A DNA stretch of 64,000 bases from a virus. Within the stretch, counting starts at the first letter, position 1. Each line of letters begins with the position of its first letter. The DNA is taken from IMG/VR virus record IMGVR_UViG_3300008266_009503, positions 1-64,000 of that record, one strand, 5' to 3'. The position numbers and the translations under genes were made by a program. The notes under the pieces are model-generated. The model saw nothing but the letters and a program-made list of their open reading frames with translations, was not told the origin of the DNA and made no database searches. Below are positions 49,338 to 58,804 of the stretch, in pieces.

Positions 49338-49716
49338 TTTTCTTTTGTTTAGCGATAGGATTAGCCAACCTTTCAGCTATTCTTTCTCGAATTATTTCAA
49401 TATCCTTGATAGTAGGAATGTATCCATTCATTAATTCCTGTGGAACTCCGTCCCAAGATACTAGATAGCTCTGCACATTAAAGCCCCTGTTTAAACACTC
49501 GTTGTAAAGGCCAACGTACCTATCTCTTAAGTAGCCGAGCTTATCATAAAAGAAAGATACGTGACCTTTACCGAGAGTAAACTGTGTTGGTATGTTGTTA
49601 AGATTACACCTACCTTTTGCTACAACATTAGGAATACGTTTTAATTCCCTATGTTCAGCAATCAAATGCTTATTTGTTAATTCTATAGGAGGAATACCTA
49701 CATTAATTCTTGTCAT
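49273..49716 (-). CDS. denV: Pyrimidine-dimer DNA glycosylase (T4 endonuclease V type)
   Basis: The 147 residues begin MTRINVGI with the catalytic Thr at position 2. They contain LIAEHRELKR (catalytic Glu, position 24), LGKGHVSFFYDKLGYLRDRY, NECLNRGFNVQ and the expected DGVPQEL region, matching T4 DenV. It cuts at UV-induced cyclobutane dimers. The last 20 residues overlap the FEN gene in another frame, showing tight packing. Confidence 0.9.
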   Translation of the reverse strand: MTRINVGIPPIELTNKHLIAEHRELKRIPNVVAKGRCNLNNIPTQFTLGKGHVSFFYDKLGYLRDRYVGLYNECLNRGFNVQSYLVSWDGVPQELMNGYIPTIKDIEIIRERIAERLANPIAKQKKNGLQKDVRADGERAGSTFTQE

Positions 49717-49728
49717 AACCTATTTTAG

Positions 49729-49760
49729 CTAAAGATAAGGTTATTCCTCTGATACGTCAA
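49729..49760 (-). promoter_or_regulatory. Promoter-like site TTG-N20-TATCTTTAG
   Basis: TATCTTTAG at 49729-49737 and TTG at 49758-49760 on the minus strand. It lies at the 3' end of the recA-like gene and 13 bases before the denV start, so it can drive denV and the FEN nuclease. Confidence 0.55.
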
Positions 49761-50817
49761 AGATATCTTTATTATCTTCGTCGGTTTCTATCACTACATC
49801 AAAATCTGTAGACCCTAAAGTCTTTAACCAGTCTTTTGAGTATTGCTTTTTGTAAGCATCAATAGCTTGTTTAGTATCATCGATAAAACCGTGAGCAGTC
49901 ATAATGACCCTTCCGGTAGATGTTACATCATTAACGTGGTTTTTATCGCAACTAACCTTAGTTCGCTTTGCAAACTCTACATCCTTACCGTTCTTAGTAG
50001 CTTTTATTTTATTAGTCCCGGAATTAGTTACATTACCGAACGTGATAATCAAAGAAGAATCAAAGTACATAGTGTCGCCGCCTTTATTTTTCATTTTAGG
50101 CTGCGCCATAATATTTTCTGCTTTAGCTACCCAGATTTTATTTACTGCAAGCATGGTATTAGTGTAGGGTTGACTTTGCTTGCGGGATAGTACAATTTTC
50201 TGATTGATAAAGTTACCAAACTGCTGAGACATTGCACCTGCATTCCACTCGTTATTATTCTTATTAGACTCAACAGATAACCTGCTAGGAATAGATCCTA
50301 CAGAATCCCATAGAAGCAGTAGATCGTGTGGAAGCCTTCCGTTCTTTTGCTCATCAAGTAGATCAGCAATAAAAGCAGCAACGTCTTCAATGGTATTTAA
50401 TCTCTCTCTATCAATGTATATAAAAAAACCTTTATAATCCGATACCACACCGTTACTGTCTGGTACGTCTTCAAACTGTAGACCCATCTGCCGGGCATGT
50501 TCCCAGTTCCACTTCATCTCCGTAATAATAAAAACAGGTAAGATGCTCATTTTCTGGGCATTTACTGCTGCTTCTAGTAATGCGGTGGTTTTTCCTGTAT
50601 CAGAATGACCTCTTAGTAAGGTAATATGTCCGATAGGAATACCTGGGATAGACAAGCAGTCTTGAAAAGCTTGTGATAAAGGAATCCACCTTTGTTCTTT
50701 CATTTTGATGGAAGTACTAGATAGATTTTTAGCTTGAATAAACTTCTCAAGGTCAAAAGAACCTTTCAAAGCACCTGCAACACTTTCGTTAAGTGAAGCT
50801 TTATTTGCTTTCGACAT
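49741..50817 (-). CDS. uvsX: RecA/UvsX-like recombinase
   Basis: The 358 residues show ITLLRGHSDTGKTTALLEAA (Walker A), FIITEMKWNWEHARQMG, LLLLWDSVGSIPSR (Walker B), and the MFFDSSLI-type loop MYFDSSLIITFG. The layout follows phage UvsX, which pairs single-stranded DNA with homologous duplex. It lies upstream of denV and downstream of the ssDNA-binding protein gene, as in T4-like replication clusters. Confidence 0.85.
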   Translation of the reverse strand: MSKANKASLNESVAGALKGSFDLEKFIQAKNLSSTSIKMKEQRWIPLSQAFQDCLSIPGIPIGHITLLRGHSDTGKTTALLEAAVNAQKMSILPVFIITEMKWNWEHARQMGLQFEDVPDSNGVVSDYKGFFIYIDRERLNTIEDVAAFIADLLDEQKNGRLPHDLLLLWDSVGSIPSRLSVESNKNNNEWNAGAMSQQFGNFINQKIVLSRKQSQPYTNTMLAVNKIWVAKAENIMAQPKMKNKGGDTMYFDSSLIITFGNVTNSGTNKIKATKNGKDVEFAKRTKVSCDKNHVNDVTSTGRVIMTAHGFIDDTKQAIDAYKKQYSKDWLKTLGSTDFDVVIETDEDNKDIFDVSEE

Positions 50818-50886
50818 ACTCTTATTTATTTTATTTGCAATTACCGATTATTTTTCTTAATTCACTGCTCTATAGGCAGTAAGCTA

Positions 50887-51687
50887 TTACTTGAAAAGCT
50901 CATCAAATTCGTCATCAATGCTTACTTTTGGTTTTGCATTGAGAGTAAAAGAAGCAGGCGGAACAGCGGGCTTAGGAGCTTCTGCCTCTGGTGCAGCTGC
51001 TTTCTCTGCAGTTTCTTCTGGATTTAACCAAGAGAACAATGATTCTTTCATTTCGTCGTAAGAGTACTTCTTAAAGATAGAAAATACTTCGGGTTGATTA
51101 TTTAACCACTTTTCTACCTCTGCAGCATTGTCTGAAAGAGGAGTTGTTTTAGTACGTACGCGTACTTTGGACTGATTAAAACTAGTTCCGTTACTTTCAG
51201 GACCTGTAGTTTCAATAGTAATATCACGACCCTGGATTACATCGGTATAATCACCAACATCTGGATCATCAGCAAGGCTGAGTAGTTCGGCATAAATTTG
51301 CTTACCGAATTCCCAGAGACGAACTCCTTTCTCTTCTTCCCCACGTACAATTACAGGAGCAAATACACGCATCTTTGGTTCAAGCTTACGTGACATCATC
51401 CAATTCTCCTTATCGCCCGTAGTAGCTAGTTGTTTAGCAAACTCTACAATAGGGTCTTTTTCGCCAAAATTTGCTAAAGAAATCATAGTACGGTTACCAA
51501 TACCGTAGTGTACGAAAACTTCCTTAAAAGGATTTGACTTATCCCACATAGCAGGAACAATTCGTACAGAATGCTTTCCTACTGCTGGCTTCCAGAGAAT
51601 AAGAGACATATCTCTTTTCTGTCCGCCCTGTTTTTGGTTTTGCAATGCGCTTAATTTAGACTTAATGGTGCTGAGATCCATTCCCAT
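50887..51687 (-). CDS. Single-stranded DNA-binding protein, gp32-like
   Basis: The 266 residues begin MGMDLSTIKSKLSALQNQ (a basic cooperativity-type N-terminus). A beta-rich core contains HSVRIVPAMWDKSNPF, and an acidic/Pro-rich tail ends DDEFDELFK. The T4 gp32 zinc motif is not evident. It coats single-stranded DNA for UvsX, the helicase and the polymerase. Confidence 0.8.
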   Translation of the reverse strand: MGMDLSTIKSKLSALQNQKQGGQKRDMSLILWKPAVGKHSVRIVPAMWDKSNPFKEVFVHYGIGNRTMISLANFGEKDPIVEFAKQLATTGDKENWMMSRKLEPKMRVFAPVIVRGEEEKGVRLWEFGKQIYAELLSLADDPDVGDYTDVIQGRDITIETTGPESNGTSFNQSKVRVRTKTTPLSDNAAEVEKWLNNQPEVFSIFKKYSYDEMKESLFSWLNPEETAEKAAAPEAEAPKPAVPPASFTLNAKPKVSIDDEFDELFK

Positions 51688-51752
51688 AACTTTTTTTTTA
51701 ATTAAGAATTATTTGACTAAGGAAAAATAAAAAGAAATTTTCAATCTAGCAA

Positions 51753-52172
51753 CTAAATGTTGACTATTCTGTAAATTTTTGTAGAAAGCTTCTTAAGCTC
51801 GTCTCCTTGTGATAGGAGTACAGTGTTTCTGTAGTTTTGCCATTCGACTTTAAACGTAGTATCGAGAATACCTTCGTTTAGAGATTTAATCAACAGATTA
51901 AGACTGTTAATTGTGTATAGAGTATTAGTCTCTTTCTTTCTATGCAAGAGTATCGTGTTAGGAAGCACTCTAGCACTACTTCCTTGAAGCTCAATATTGT
52001 AAGTACATAAATATTCTTCAGAATCTTCCGATTCTAGTACAAAAATCTTACCGTACATGATAATGTACTCGGATCTAATAGTAGTCAGGATATCTTCTAG
52101 CTTATCCTTAGTAGAAAAAGTACAAAATAACTTATTTTTCAACTGATCTTGTGTTAATTCAATATATTCCAT
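51753..52172 (-). CDS. Hypothetical 139-residue protein
   Basis: This alpha/beta protein is rich in Thr, Leu and Lys (LFCTFSTKDKLEDILTTIRSEY in part; YTINSLNLLIKSLNEG). A CTATTTATT element abuts its start. Position between the polymerase-like and ssDNA-binding genes suggests a replication-related role, but no motif supports this. Confidence 0.45.
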   Translation of the reverse strand: MEYIELTQDQLKNKLFCTFSTKDKLEDILTTIRSEYIIMYGKIFVLESEDSEEYLCTYNIELQGSSARVLPNTILLHRKKETNTLYTINSLNLLIKSLNEGILDTTFKVEWQNYRNTVLLSQGDELKKLSTKIYRIVNI

Positions 52173-52181
52173 AATAAATAG
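52173..52181 (-). promoter_or_regulatory. CTATTTATT upstream element
   Basis: An exact CTATTTATT copy whose final T is the T of the ATG context; it ends directly before the start at 52172. Because it is so close, a transcriptional role would give a leaderless mRNA. Confidence 0.35.
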
Positions 52182-52193
52182 GATTAAACCCTT

Positions 52194-53489
52194 CTAAAAG
52201 TTGTAGTTATGACCTTTTTTTGCTTTTACTTTATAATTACCTATCTCAATGACGTTTTTAATTTCAGTTAGAAACCCTTTTCCGTCCTCTGCTGAATAAT
52301 CTATTAGAATAGAGTCGTAGACAACTAGTATTACTTTACTTTTCTTTCCTCTTAGTAATTCTTTTAGGTCTATCAGCTTTTTTACATTATTTACCGTCTC
52401 TAAACATTGAACATAGTAGTTAAAGAGTTTTTGAGGTGTGAAATCTCCTTTAAAAATCTTCCTACCGTTAGGTAAGGTTAACTTTCCTACACGTCTATAC
52501 TCAACCCACATAGCCTCAACAAATTCAGCAATTTCTTTAAATAGTTCAATATGTTTATATTCCTCTTCTACTCCATTATACAGTTGCCTAAAGGTAATTT
52601 TTTTAGACTCCTGGTATTCTTCCGGAGTTAATTCTTCTTTTTTAAAATACTCCTCACCTAAGAATACATGGATTGACTTATCTACAGGTATTTCTGTTCC
52701 TAACATGTTTGCAATTAACCTCAAATGATATCCATCGAAGTCAAATTCAACAAAAGCATCGTTTTCAGGAATAAAAGCTGTTCTGGAATTGTTATCTTTG
52801 TTAAAGGCTAGGAAGTTTATACCATTAAAAGCGTTAGTAGGCCTAGAAGTTATGTTATAAAGGTTATAGCTTGTGTATATCCTACTCTCTTTCATAGATC
52901 TACCCTTCCATACGGGTTCGAAGAACTTATCGAAAACCCGGGGATCTGTAAGCAGACCCTGTTCTTCTACCCACCTATAGGCCTCTACATACTTTTCCTG
53001 CCATTCTACATTAGTTTCCTGTCCAATATAGGATTTTACTTTTTCAAACATACACTCACACCTCTCGTAATGTTTTGAAATAGGAATGAGAGTGTTAACC
53101 TCTACGTTATACTTAAACTTATTATAGAAATCAAAATGCAATGTAGTATAGCACTGTAAGTCCTTTAACTCGTTATCATGATCAAGGATAGTAAAGTATA
53201 CATCTACAGCTTGCGGCAGGTCGAGGTAATAGGAATGCCACTTCTTATCTAAGAGATAGACTTTTGGAATGTTTTGTAAAAAGGTTTGAATATCTTCTAA
53301 CCTAAGAGAAAAGGCTTCTGAATGTTTAATTGGAAAAATATAGCCTTTCTGAAAATCGTTGTAATATAGTAGACAAGGAGCAGTAAGCAGTGGATGAGAT
53401 TCTTCAGATAGAGAAACAAGCTCAATGAAACACTTCTCCGGTTTCGGTAAACTCTCTAACTGCTCTTTTGTTTCTATCACGAAGTACAT
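52194..53489 (-). CDS. Divergent family A DNA polymerase-like protein
   Basis: The 431 residues have a PolA palm: TSRPTNAF and NSRTAFIPENDAFVEFDFDGYHLR (motif A; D250), ESKKITFRQLYNG (motif B; K296, F300, Y304) and VVYDSILIDY (motif C; D392, with HDE changed to YDS). The Asp residues for metal are kept, but Glu of motif A (H here) and Glu of motif C (S here) are not. The N-terminal 180 residues look like a degenerate exonuclease domain. A second, canonical PolA is at 32.4 kb. It may be a specialised polymerase, or a primase-like or inactive clamp-type factor. Confidence 0.7.
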   Translation of the reverse strand: MYFVIETKEQLESLPKPEKCFIELVSLSEESHPLLTAPCLLYYNDFQKGYIFPIKHSEAFSLRLEDIQTFLQNIPKVYLLDKKWHSYYLDLPQAVDVYFTILDHDNELKDLQCYTTLHFDFYNKFKYNVEVNTLIPISKHYERCECMFEKVKSYIGQETNVEWQEKYVEAYRWVEEQGLLTDPRVFDKFFEPVWKGRSMKESRIYTSYNLYNITSRPTNAFNGINFLAFNKDNNSRTAFIPENDAFVEFDFDGYHLRLIANMLGTEIPVDKSIHVFLGEEYFKKEELTPEEYQESKKITFRQLYNGVEEEYKHIELFKEIAEFVEAMWVEYRRVGKLTLPNGRKIFKGDFTPQKLFNYYVQCLETVNNVKKLIDLKELLRGKKSKVILVVYDSILIDYSAEDGKGFLTEIKNVIEIGNYKVKAKKGHNYNF

Positions 53490-53510
53490 AACTTTTATTT
53501 TTACCCTTAC

Positions 53511-53542
53511 CTAAAGATAGATAGTCTACCTTTATATACCAA
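53511..53542 (-). promoter_or_regulatory. Promoter-like site TTG-N20-TATCTTTAG
   Basis: TATCTTTAG (53511-53519) and TTG (53540-53542) with 20 bases between, 22 bases upstream of the polymerase-like gene start. Confidence 0.55.
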
Positions 53543-53544
53543 CT

Positions 53545-54171
53545 CTATGGTGTCACTCTAGCAAACTTAGTATAGTCTCCCCCTATGTAAGAAATAATTC
53601 CTTTAAAAGAAGCTTCCTTAGCTTCTGTAACTCTTTTATTAGTGTCTACAATACCTCCCTGTATCTGGTACTGAGATATTCTCTTATTGTTTAGAGGTCC
53701 GGTTAGTTGCCAAAACATACTAGTTACTTCATAAGCAAGAACAGTTTGTTCTGTAAGTCCGTTTTGTAAATTAGACCAATCGTTTTCTGAAATTTCAAGT
53801 ATGTAACCAGGGCCAGTTAATTGCTTGGCAAAATATCTAGTAAAATACCCTCTTGCATAATCTGATTCTAAAGGTATGGGATAGTACGGTACAAGTTGTC
53901 CGAGTTCGACACTAGTAGCTATTGTTGCTCCCTGTGTTGCAGATTGAATTGCTTCTGCACGTAGAGCAGGTCTACGGGTAAGAACTTCTTCCTGTTCACT
54001 TTTAACGAGAAGTATATTGGTTCCTAGCAGAGGATTAACTCCTGTAAAAGCTTTTCCATCAAACGTCAAGTAATACCTTCCGCTATAAGGTTTTCCATCA
54101 GGCAGAAAAAAGTCTCCTCCTCGTGTGTAAAGGTTTGTTTTTATTCTAGTGGAAGGGTAATATTTAACCAT
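53545..54171 (-). CDS. Putative tail/baseplate protein
   Basis: The 208 residues are Tyr/Gly/Thr-rich and beta-like (YLTFDGKAFTGVNPLLGTNILL in part), with no signal or catalytic motif. It lies two bases downstream of the giant tail protein gene and is therefore part of the baseplate block. The N-terminal motif DFFLPDGKPYSGRYYL suggests a trimeric fibre-type domain. Function by position only. Confidence 0.5.
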   Translation of the reverse strand: MVKYYPSTRIKTNLYTRGGDFFLPDGKPYSGRYYLTFDGKAFTGVNPLLGTNILLVKSEQEEVLTRRPALRAEAIQSATQGATIATSVELGQLVPYYPIPLESDYARGYFTRYFAKQLTGPGYILEISENDWSNLQNGLTEQTVLAYEVTSMFWQLTGPLNNKRISQYQIQGGIVDTNKRVTEAKEASFKGIISYIGGDYTKFARVTP

Positions 54172-54173
54172 GA

Positions 54174-57100
54174 TTAAAACTGTAGATTATTAGATTCATA
54201 AATAGAAAAATGCATTGGATCTTTCGACTTAAACCAACTCACTCCGTACTTGTTTAAGATCAAGGCAACTCTTTCAAATCCTCTGTTAAAATCATTCTGA
54301 GGTAAGCTATTCCATGAAACGTCATACCCGTACACACTAGCATTAATGTCAATAGCAAAGCCCCAAGCATGAAAAGAGAGAGCTGTTCCGTTAGTTACGT
54401 TTCTAACAGCTAAACCTCCTGCTACGTCTACAATATACCTCTGAAGTCCTTGCTGACGCACTTCTGTAAAGGCAGGTACTAGTCTAGTAGCAAAGGCCGG
54501 ACTTACCCTAACTGTAACGTCTCCTGTATTTGTTGGAATTGTTACATTTACTAACCTTGATAGATATGTTGGGTTTGGCTGTAACCAGTATCGGCTTCCT
54601 TCTATTCTAGCGATCTGGAAAGTACCGTCTGCTAACTGTACTGCAGGTAATACTCCACCTGTATATTGGTTAGCAAAAGCAATATCAGACTGCGATACAG
54701 GGTATCCATCCCCTATTACAAATCTTCCTTGATCTGTATCTAATTTTTTCTTTAATGCATTTTGTCTCTTGTTTACTTCTGTAACAACTGATACGGTTGA
54801 GACATCTCTTAGCTTAATCATCTGACCTCTAATCTTAGTAAGCCATTGATTATTTACAATACTATGAGAGAGTCCTGCGACAATAAAGCCTACTTTCGGC
54901 CTACCCGGTTCTCCCCTTAACGAAAGAGGTAACCTATCTTCCGGAATCGTAAAAGCGTTTCCTATCAGTATACCTGCAATCCCGTCTATAGTGATTTCAA
55001 GATCAGCAGGAATAAACGGTGCAGCCGAAGTAACAGAGTCTTCTGATTTAGATTTAGAGATACATTCAATATAGTAATTCTTAGCTGCATCTACTTTATC
55101 GAAATCAAGATCAAAATTAGAATAAATACTCTCTACTAAAGCATTAAACTGTTCGGCTACTACCAAGTCGTTGTTCGTTTGGTCTGTAGATTTTTTCTCT
55201 ACAGCCTTTGTAGCAGCATTACCGGAAACAGGATCTCCTGATCCTTCTGTGATATAGGGTTTAAACCTATCTTGATAGGTAGCGTTTAAGTAGCTAAAGG
55301 AAGAGGGATCGGTAGCATTAATAGAACCTGTAGCTGCTTGTGCAGAGATAGCTACCATACTACCTAACTTAGTAGATACATTCGTTCTAAACTGAAAACT
55401 TCTAACTAAGCTCTGAAGACCGAAAACAGGTAATTCTCCTAGCCGTAGTTTACTTGTAGCGTTAACAGGAGTGTTTCTGTTTAGTATAGATACTTCACCA
55501 GCAGCACCCGGTACCCACTGATCGTCTTTTATCTGTACTGTATTCGAATCATCTCTATAGGCTACTCTAAATAAATTTAAATTACCTAAACTCTTATTTA
55601 CCTCTGTTAAAATAGCTTCAAGAAACGGCTGTAAGTTGACGGCATGGTCAGGACTTGAAGCAGTAAAACTATTTGCAACTTTCATTAAAAAGTCAACATT
55701 CAATAAGATGTTCATCGTTTTACCCTGGTATGGATTCCCTGCTAAGGTTTTAAACTCAGGTAATTGTCCGGATAATTCATCTTCTTGCTTAGGTAAGAAA
55801 ATTCCCTGTACAGCAGAAGAAACATTACTTGGAAAAATCTCTTTATAATCTTCGTTACTTCCTTGAAAAGGAATTAAGCATATTCTGGGGTCTATAGATA
55901 AATGCTGCGGGGAGGTAAGACAAAAGTTTGTATCGGGATTAAAATCGATATAAACGTACGGAGTCTTATCTGAACCTTGCGGTGAGTTGTTGGAACCTAT
56001 CTTCTGTTTTGAATCGTAAATTAAACACATATTGTTTATAAACGCAAGAAGATACCCTAAACTAATGTATACCGGATACTCAATGTTCTCAGAAGTTTGA
56101 TTACTTAGCTGATACTGTGTTAAGTATGCTCTACATAGCTTGTTAAAATCTACACTGCCTACTTGTCCAAATAGTTCCGGAGTACTTAAAGCATCGGCTA
56201 ATAAATTACTATTAAATCCTTTTTGGGCATAAGAAGTTAGGTTGAAAGGAGTCGTTCTAAAAATTTCTACAGACGGTACCGGATTAAATACATTTTTTAA
56301 TACTCCATCTTGGTAGAAAGCTTTAGTAGCAGAGACTAGATCTACAACAATTGTCTTTTTTGTAGCATTTTCTGCTAAAGTTGCTTGATTTAGGGATAAA
56401 GTCTTGACATAAGCTAGCATAACATGAAGTGCTGACTCATATCCTGGTGCTGCATCTGTTTGAGTGGCAGTAGCAGTATTTTCAGCTGCAGAAGTATCTC
56501 CGAGATTAGGAGTTTGAGTAGCTCTTACAGCAGGTAAGCTCTTAGTAATAGGCGGAAGAACTTTTTCAATGAAAGCAGTATTATTAAAGGTAACGCTTAT
56601 ATTAGGAATAAAATCTCCTACCTTAATATCTAGCAAGTTACCCTGTACTACAATGTTAGATCTTTTATTCTTAAGATTAGGGTTAAGACCGTAATCTATT
56701 TTACCGAGAAGATCTTCATCTACGGTAGTATCAATCGTAGTAATACTTATTTTACGGCTACCTGAAAACCATTTCTGCAAAGCCTCTATTAGCTGTTGAC
56801 GTGTAGGCCTGAATCCGGTAGACTCTGCTGAAGGAGGTTGGTAATTTAGTACGAGAAAAAAAGTTTTTAACTCTTCTACTCCTTGTGCATTTTTTACCCT
56901 AGTTACATACGATACTTTAAAAGCTATCCCAGAAGAAACAGGATCTACCAAGTTAATATTAGCTAAAACTCTAGTAAGTCCAGCTCCTAGTATGTTAGCT
57001 GCAGTAGAGAAAACAGGAAAAACCGGTTCATTCGGATCTACGTACAAATCACCAGACAGAAACCTATTTACGGTACTTGCGATATTAGGAGTTGTACTAG

Positions 57101-58496
57101 TTCTGATAGTCTCATCATAGAGCTTAACAAAGTTATCCTCTCCTAAATTATTTTGCAGATTCACTCCTTCTGCTTCTATAAAAAACCGAGCTGCTTGATT
57201 TAACAGGGTAGCAGAAAGGGCTACGGGTGGTGAGTTTTCTGCAAAAACTACTTGCCAATCACTTCTAACACCCGGGACAGGGTTTAAAAATAGTCCGGTA
57301 TACTTAGTATTAAGCTCTCTTACGTAAGGTACACTGTTACTGGTACCTCCTTTTTGTGCTCTATAAAAATAATCAAAAACGTTATTAGTAACGGTTAGAC
57401 TAGGTTGATAAGAAACAGGGTAAGAAACTACTTCTAAGAAAGATTGCTCGTTCTGAGTAACGGCATTACCTCCTCTATCATTTTTAAAGATATACTGGTA
57501 GATTTGCGAAGGGTTACTCGGCACAGCAGGCGGGGAAGGAGGTAATCCCTGTCCTTGTCTCTCTCTAGCAAGCCTGTCTTCTTCGGCTGCAATAGCTTTT
57601 CTCTGTATTTCAGCTTCGATAGATTGAGTAGCTTTTTTAAACTCTTTAACTAACCCAGAGGGCATTTTATAGGATTGATTAATTCTTACCGTATCGATAA
57701 TAGAGCCAAGCCCTACAATCTTTACACTACAATCATATCCTCCTTCTTGATTAAAAGACCAAGTAAAGTTAGAAACAATACCTAACATTCCGTCGTAGTT
57801 ACCGCTCAACTCTTTTGACTTTTTAGTAATTTTTTGCTGAACAGTTGCCTTATCTGTACCTACTGCAAAAGGATCGTCTAATCCAAAAGTATTAGTAGCT
57901 ATTTCAAATTTTCCTCCCGGTGTATTGACAGTAGGGTTGTTAAAAAATTGAGTATGTCCCCATTCTAGTAACATTGAATATCCTAGCCTAAAATATAAAG
58001 CTTCAACTATGTTAAGTTGATTCATATTCCAGACCTTAAAGTTGATCATAGCTTGTCTTAGAGATCCTAATCTTCCTGCTGTTTCAACTTCTACTGTGGT
58101 AAGTCCGGGCATTGGTCTATACCCGAGTTCTTCAATACCTCCTAATCCGTAAGCTCCTTCTGCCCCTATTCCCGATCTTAAAGCTATACCTTGACCTGTT
58201 CCTATAGAAGTACCTCCTTGTAAGATCCAGTTCTTCGCTAAATCTTCAGGCTTTGTATAAGTAGAACCCAGACCCAAAGTCTTATAAAACTCAGTTAAAG
58301 GTTTTGTGTTGGCAGAATCGCCTACATTTATGTTAACAGAAGAAATGAGTCTAGCCCATCCTGTTTTATTCGCTAAAAACAAAACCTCTTCATTACTTCT
58401 CTGAGAAGTGCTGTTACGTGTAGCTCTTATGTAGAGTTGATCTAAAACATAATTACTAAATGGAGCTCCTATTACATTAGATAACTTCTCAGCCAT
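54174..58496 (-). CDS. Giant tail/baseplate protein with C-terminal M15 peptidase
   Basis: The 1440-residue protein is beta-rich and full of Asn, Thr, Gly and Ser, as in tail-hub or spike proteins. The last about 160 residues form a VanY/M15-type peptidase: TALSFHAWGFAIDINA (H about 1376, D about 1383) and KDPMHFSIY (H about 1429) are the zinc ligands and catalytic region. It probably cuts peptidoglycan stem peptides during entry. The gene overlaps the LysM-like wedge gene by eight bases. Fusing an endolysin-like domain to the hub gives a local hole in the cell wall. Confidence 0.8.
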   Translation of the reverse strand: MAEKLSNVIGAPFSNYVLDQLYIRATRNSTSQRSNEEVLFLANKTGWARLISSVNINVGDSANTKPLTEFYKTLGLGSTYTKPEDLAKNWILQGGTSIGTGQGIALRSGIGAEGAYGLGGIEELGYRPMPGLTTVEVETAGRLGSLRQAMINFKVWNMNQLNIVEALYFRLGYSMLLEWGHTQFFNNPTVNTPGGKFEIATNTFGLDDPFAVGTDKATVQQKITKKSKELSGNYDGMLGIVSNFTWSFNQEGGYDCSVKIVGLGSIIDTVRINQSYKMPSGLVKEFKKATQSIEAEIQRKAIAAEEDRLARERQGQGLPPSPPAVPSNPSQIYQYIFKNDRGGNAVTQNEQSFLEVVSYPVSYQPSLTVTNNVFDYFYRAQKGGTSNSVPYVRELNTKYTGLFLNPVPGVRSDWQVVFAENSPPVALSATLLNQAARFFIEAEGVNLQNNLGEDNFVKLYDETIRTSTTPNIASTVNRFLSGDLYVDPNEPVFPVFSTAANILGAGLTRVLANINLVDPVSSGIAFKVSYVTRVKNAQGVEELKTFFLVLNYQPPSAESTGFRPTRQQLIEALQKWFSGSRKISITTIDTTVDEDLLGKIDYGLNPNLKNKRSNIVVQGNLLDIKVGDFIPNISVTFNNTAFIEKVLPPITKSLPAVRATQTPNLGDTSAAENTATATQTDAAPGYESALHVMLAYVKTLSLNQATLAENATKKTIVVDLVSATKAFYQDGVLKNVFNPVPSVEIFRTTPFNLTSYAQKGFNSNLLADALSTPELFGQVGSVDFNKLCRAYLTQYQLSNQTSENIEYPVYISLGYLLAFINNMCLIYDSKQKIGSNNSPQGSDKTPYVYIDFNPDTNFCLTSPQHLSIDPRICLIPFQGSNEDYKEIFPSNVSSAVQGIFLPKQEDELSGQLPEFKTLAGNPYQGKTMNILLNVDFLMKVANSFTASSPDHAVNLQPFLEAILTEVNKSLGNLNLFRVAYRDDSNTVQIKDDQWVPGAAGEVSILNRNTPVNATSKLRLGELPVFGLQSLVRSFQFRTNVSTKLGSMVAISAQAATGSINATDPSSFSYLNATYQDRFKPYITEGSGDPVSGNAATKAVEKKSTDQTNNDLVVAEQFNALVESIYSNFDLDFDKVDAAKNYYIECISKSKSEDSVTSAAPFIPADLEITIDGIAGILIGNAFTIPEDRLPLSLRGEPGRPKVGFIVAGLSHSIVNNQWLTKIRGQMIKLRDVSTVSVVTEVNKRQNALKKKLDTDQGRFVIGDGYPVSQSDIAFANQYTGGVLPAVQLADGTFQIARIEGSRYWLQPNPTYLSRLVNVTIPTNTGDVTVRVSPAFATRLVPAFTEVRQQGLQRYIVDVAGGLAVRNVTNGTALSFHAWGFAIDINASVYGYDVSWNSLPQNDFNRGFERVALILNKYGVSWFKSKDPMHFSIYESNNLQF

Positions 58497-58794
58497 TATT
58501 TTCTATATTATAAGAACTTAAAACTCTTTGAACGTCTGTTGGAATTCTTAACTGTATACCAATGGGCGGGTAGATTGAATCCCCCGGAAGAGCATTAGCA
58601 GAAGCTATGATCCACCATAGACTTGAGTCTTGGTAAAAATCATATGCAAGTAAGTCAAGCCTGTCTTCTGCTGTTGTAATAACATAGTAATCGGTGTCGG
58701 TCGGTGTAATGGAAGGATAAATATTATTCCTATAATACAGACTTCCTGTTCCGTCTAATTTGACTATCGGTATGTTCTGATATCTTGATGCCAT
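58489..58794 (-). CDS. Baseplate wedge protein with LysM-like fold (gp53-like)
   Basis: The 101 residues contain DYYVITTAEDRLDLLAYDFYQDSSLWWIIASANAL and GIQLRIP, matching the LysM-type region of T4 gp53 and related wedge proteins (DTLDSIA-type strand followed by WWLIA and QLRIP). It would bridge neighbouring wedges in the baseplate. It lies between two large tail genes. Confidence 0.7.
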   Translation of the reverse strand: MASRYQNIPIVKLDGTGSLYYRNNIYPSITPTDTDYYVITTAEDRLDLLAYDFYQDSSLWWIIASANALPGDSIYPPIGIQLRIPTDVQRVLSSYNIENNG

Positions 58795-58804
58795 AAGTTA
58801 AAAT

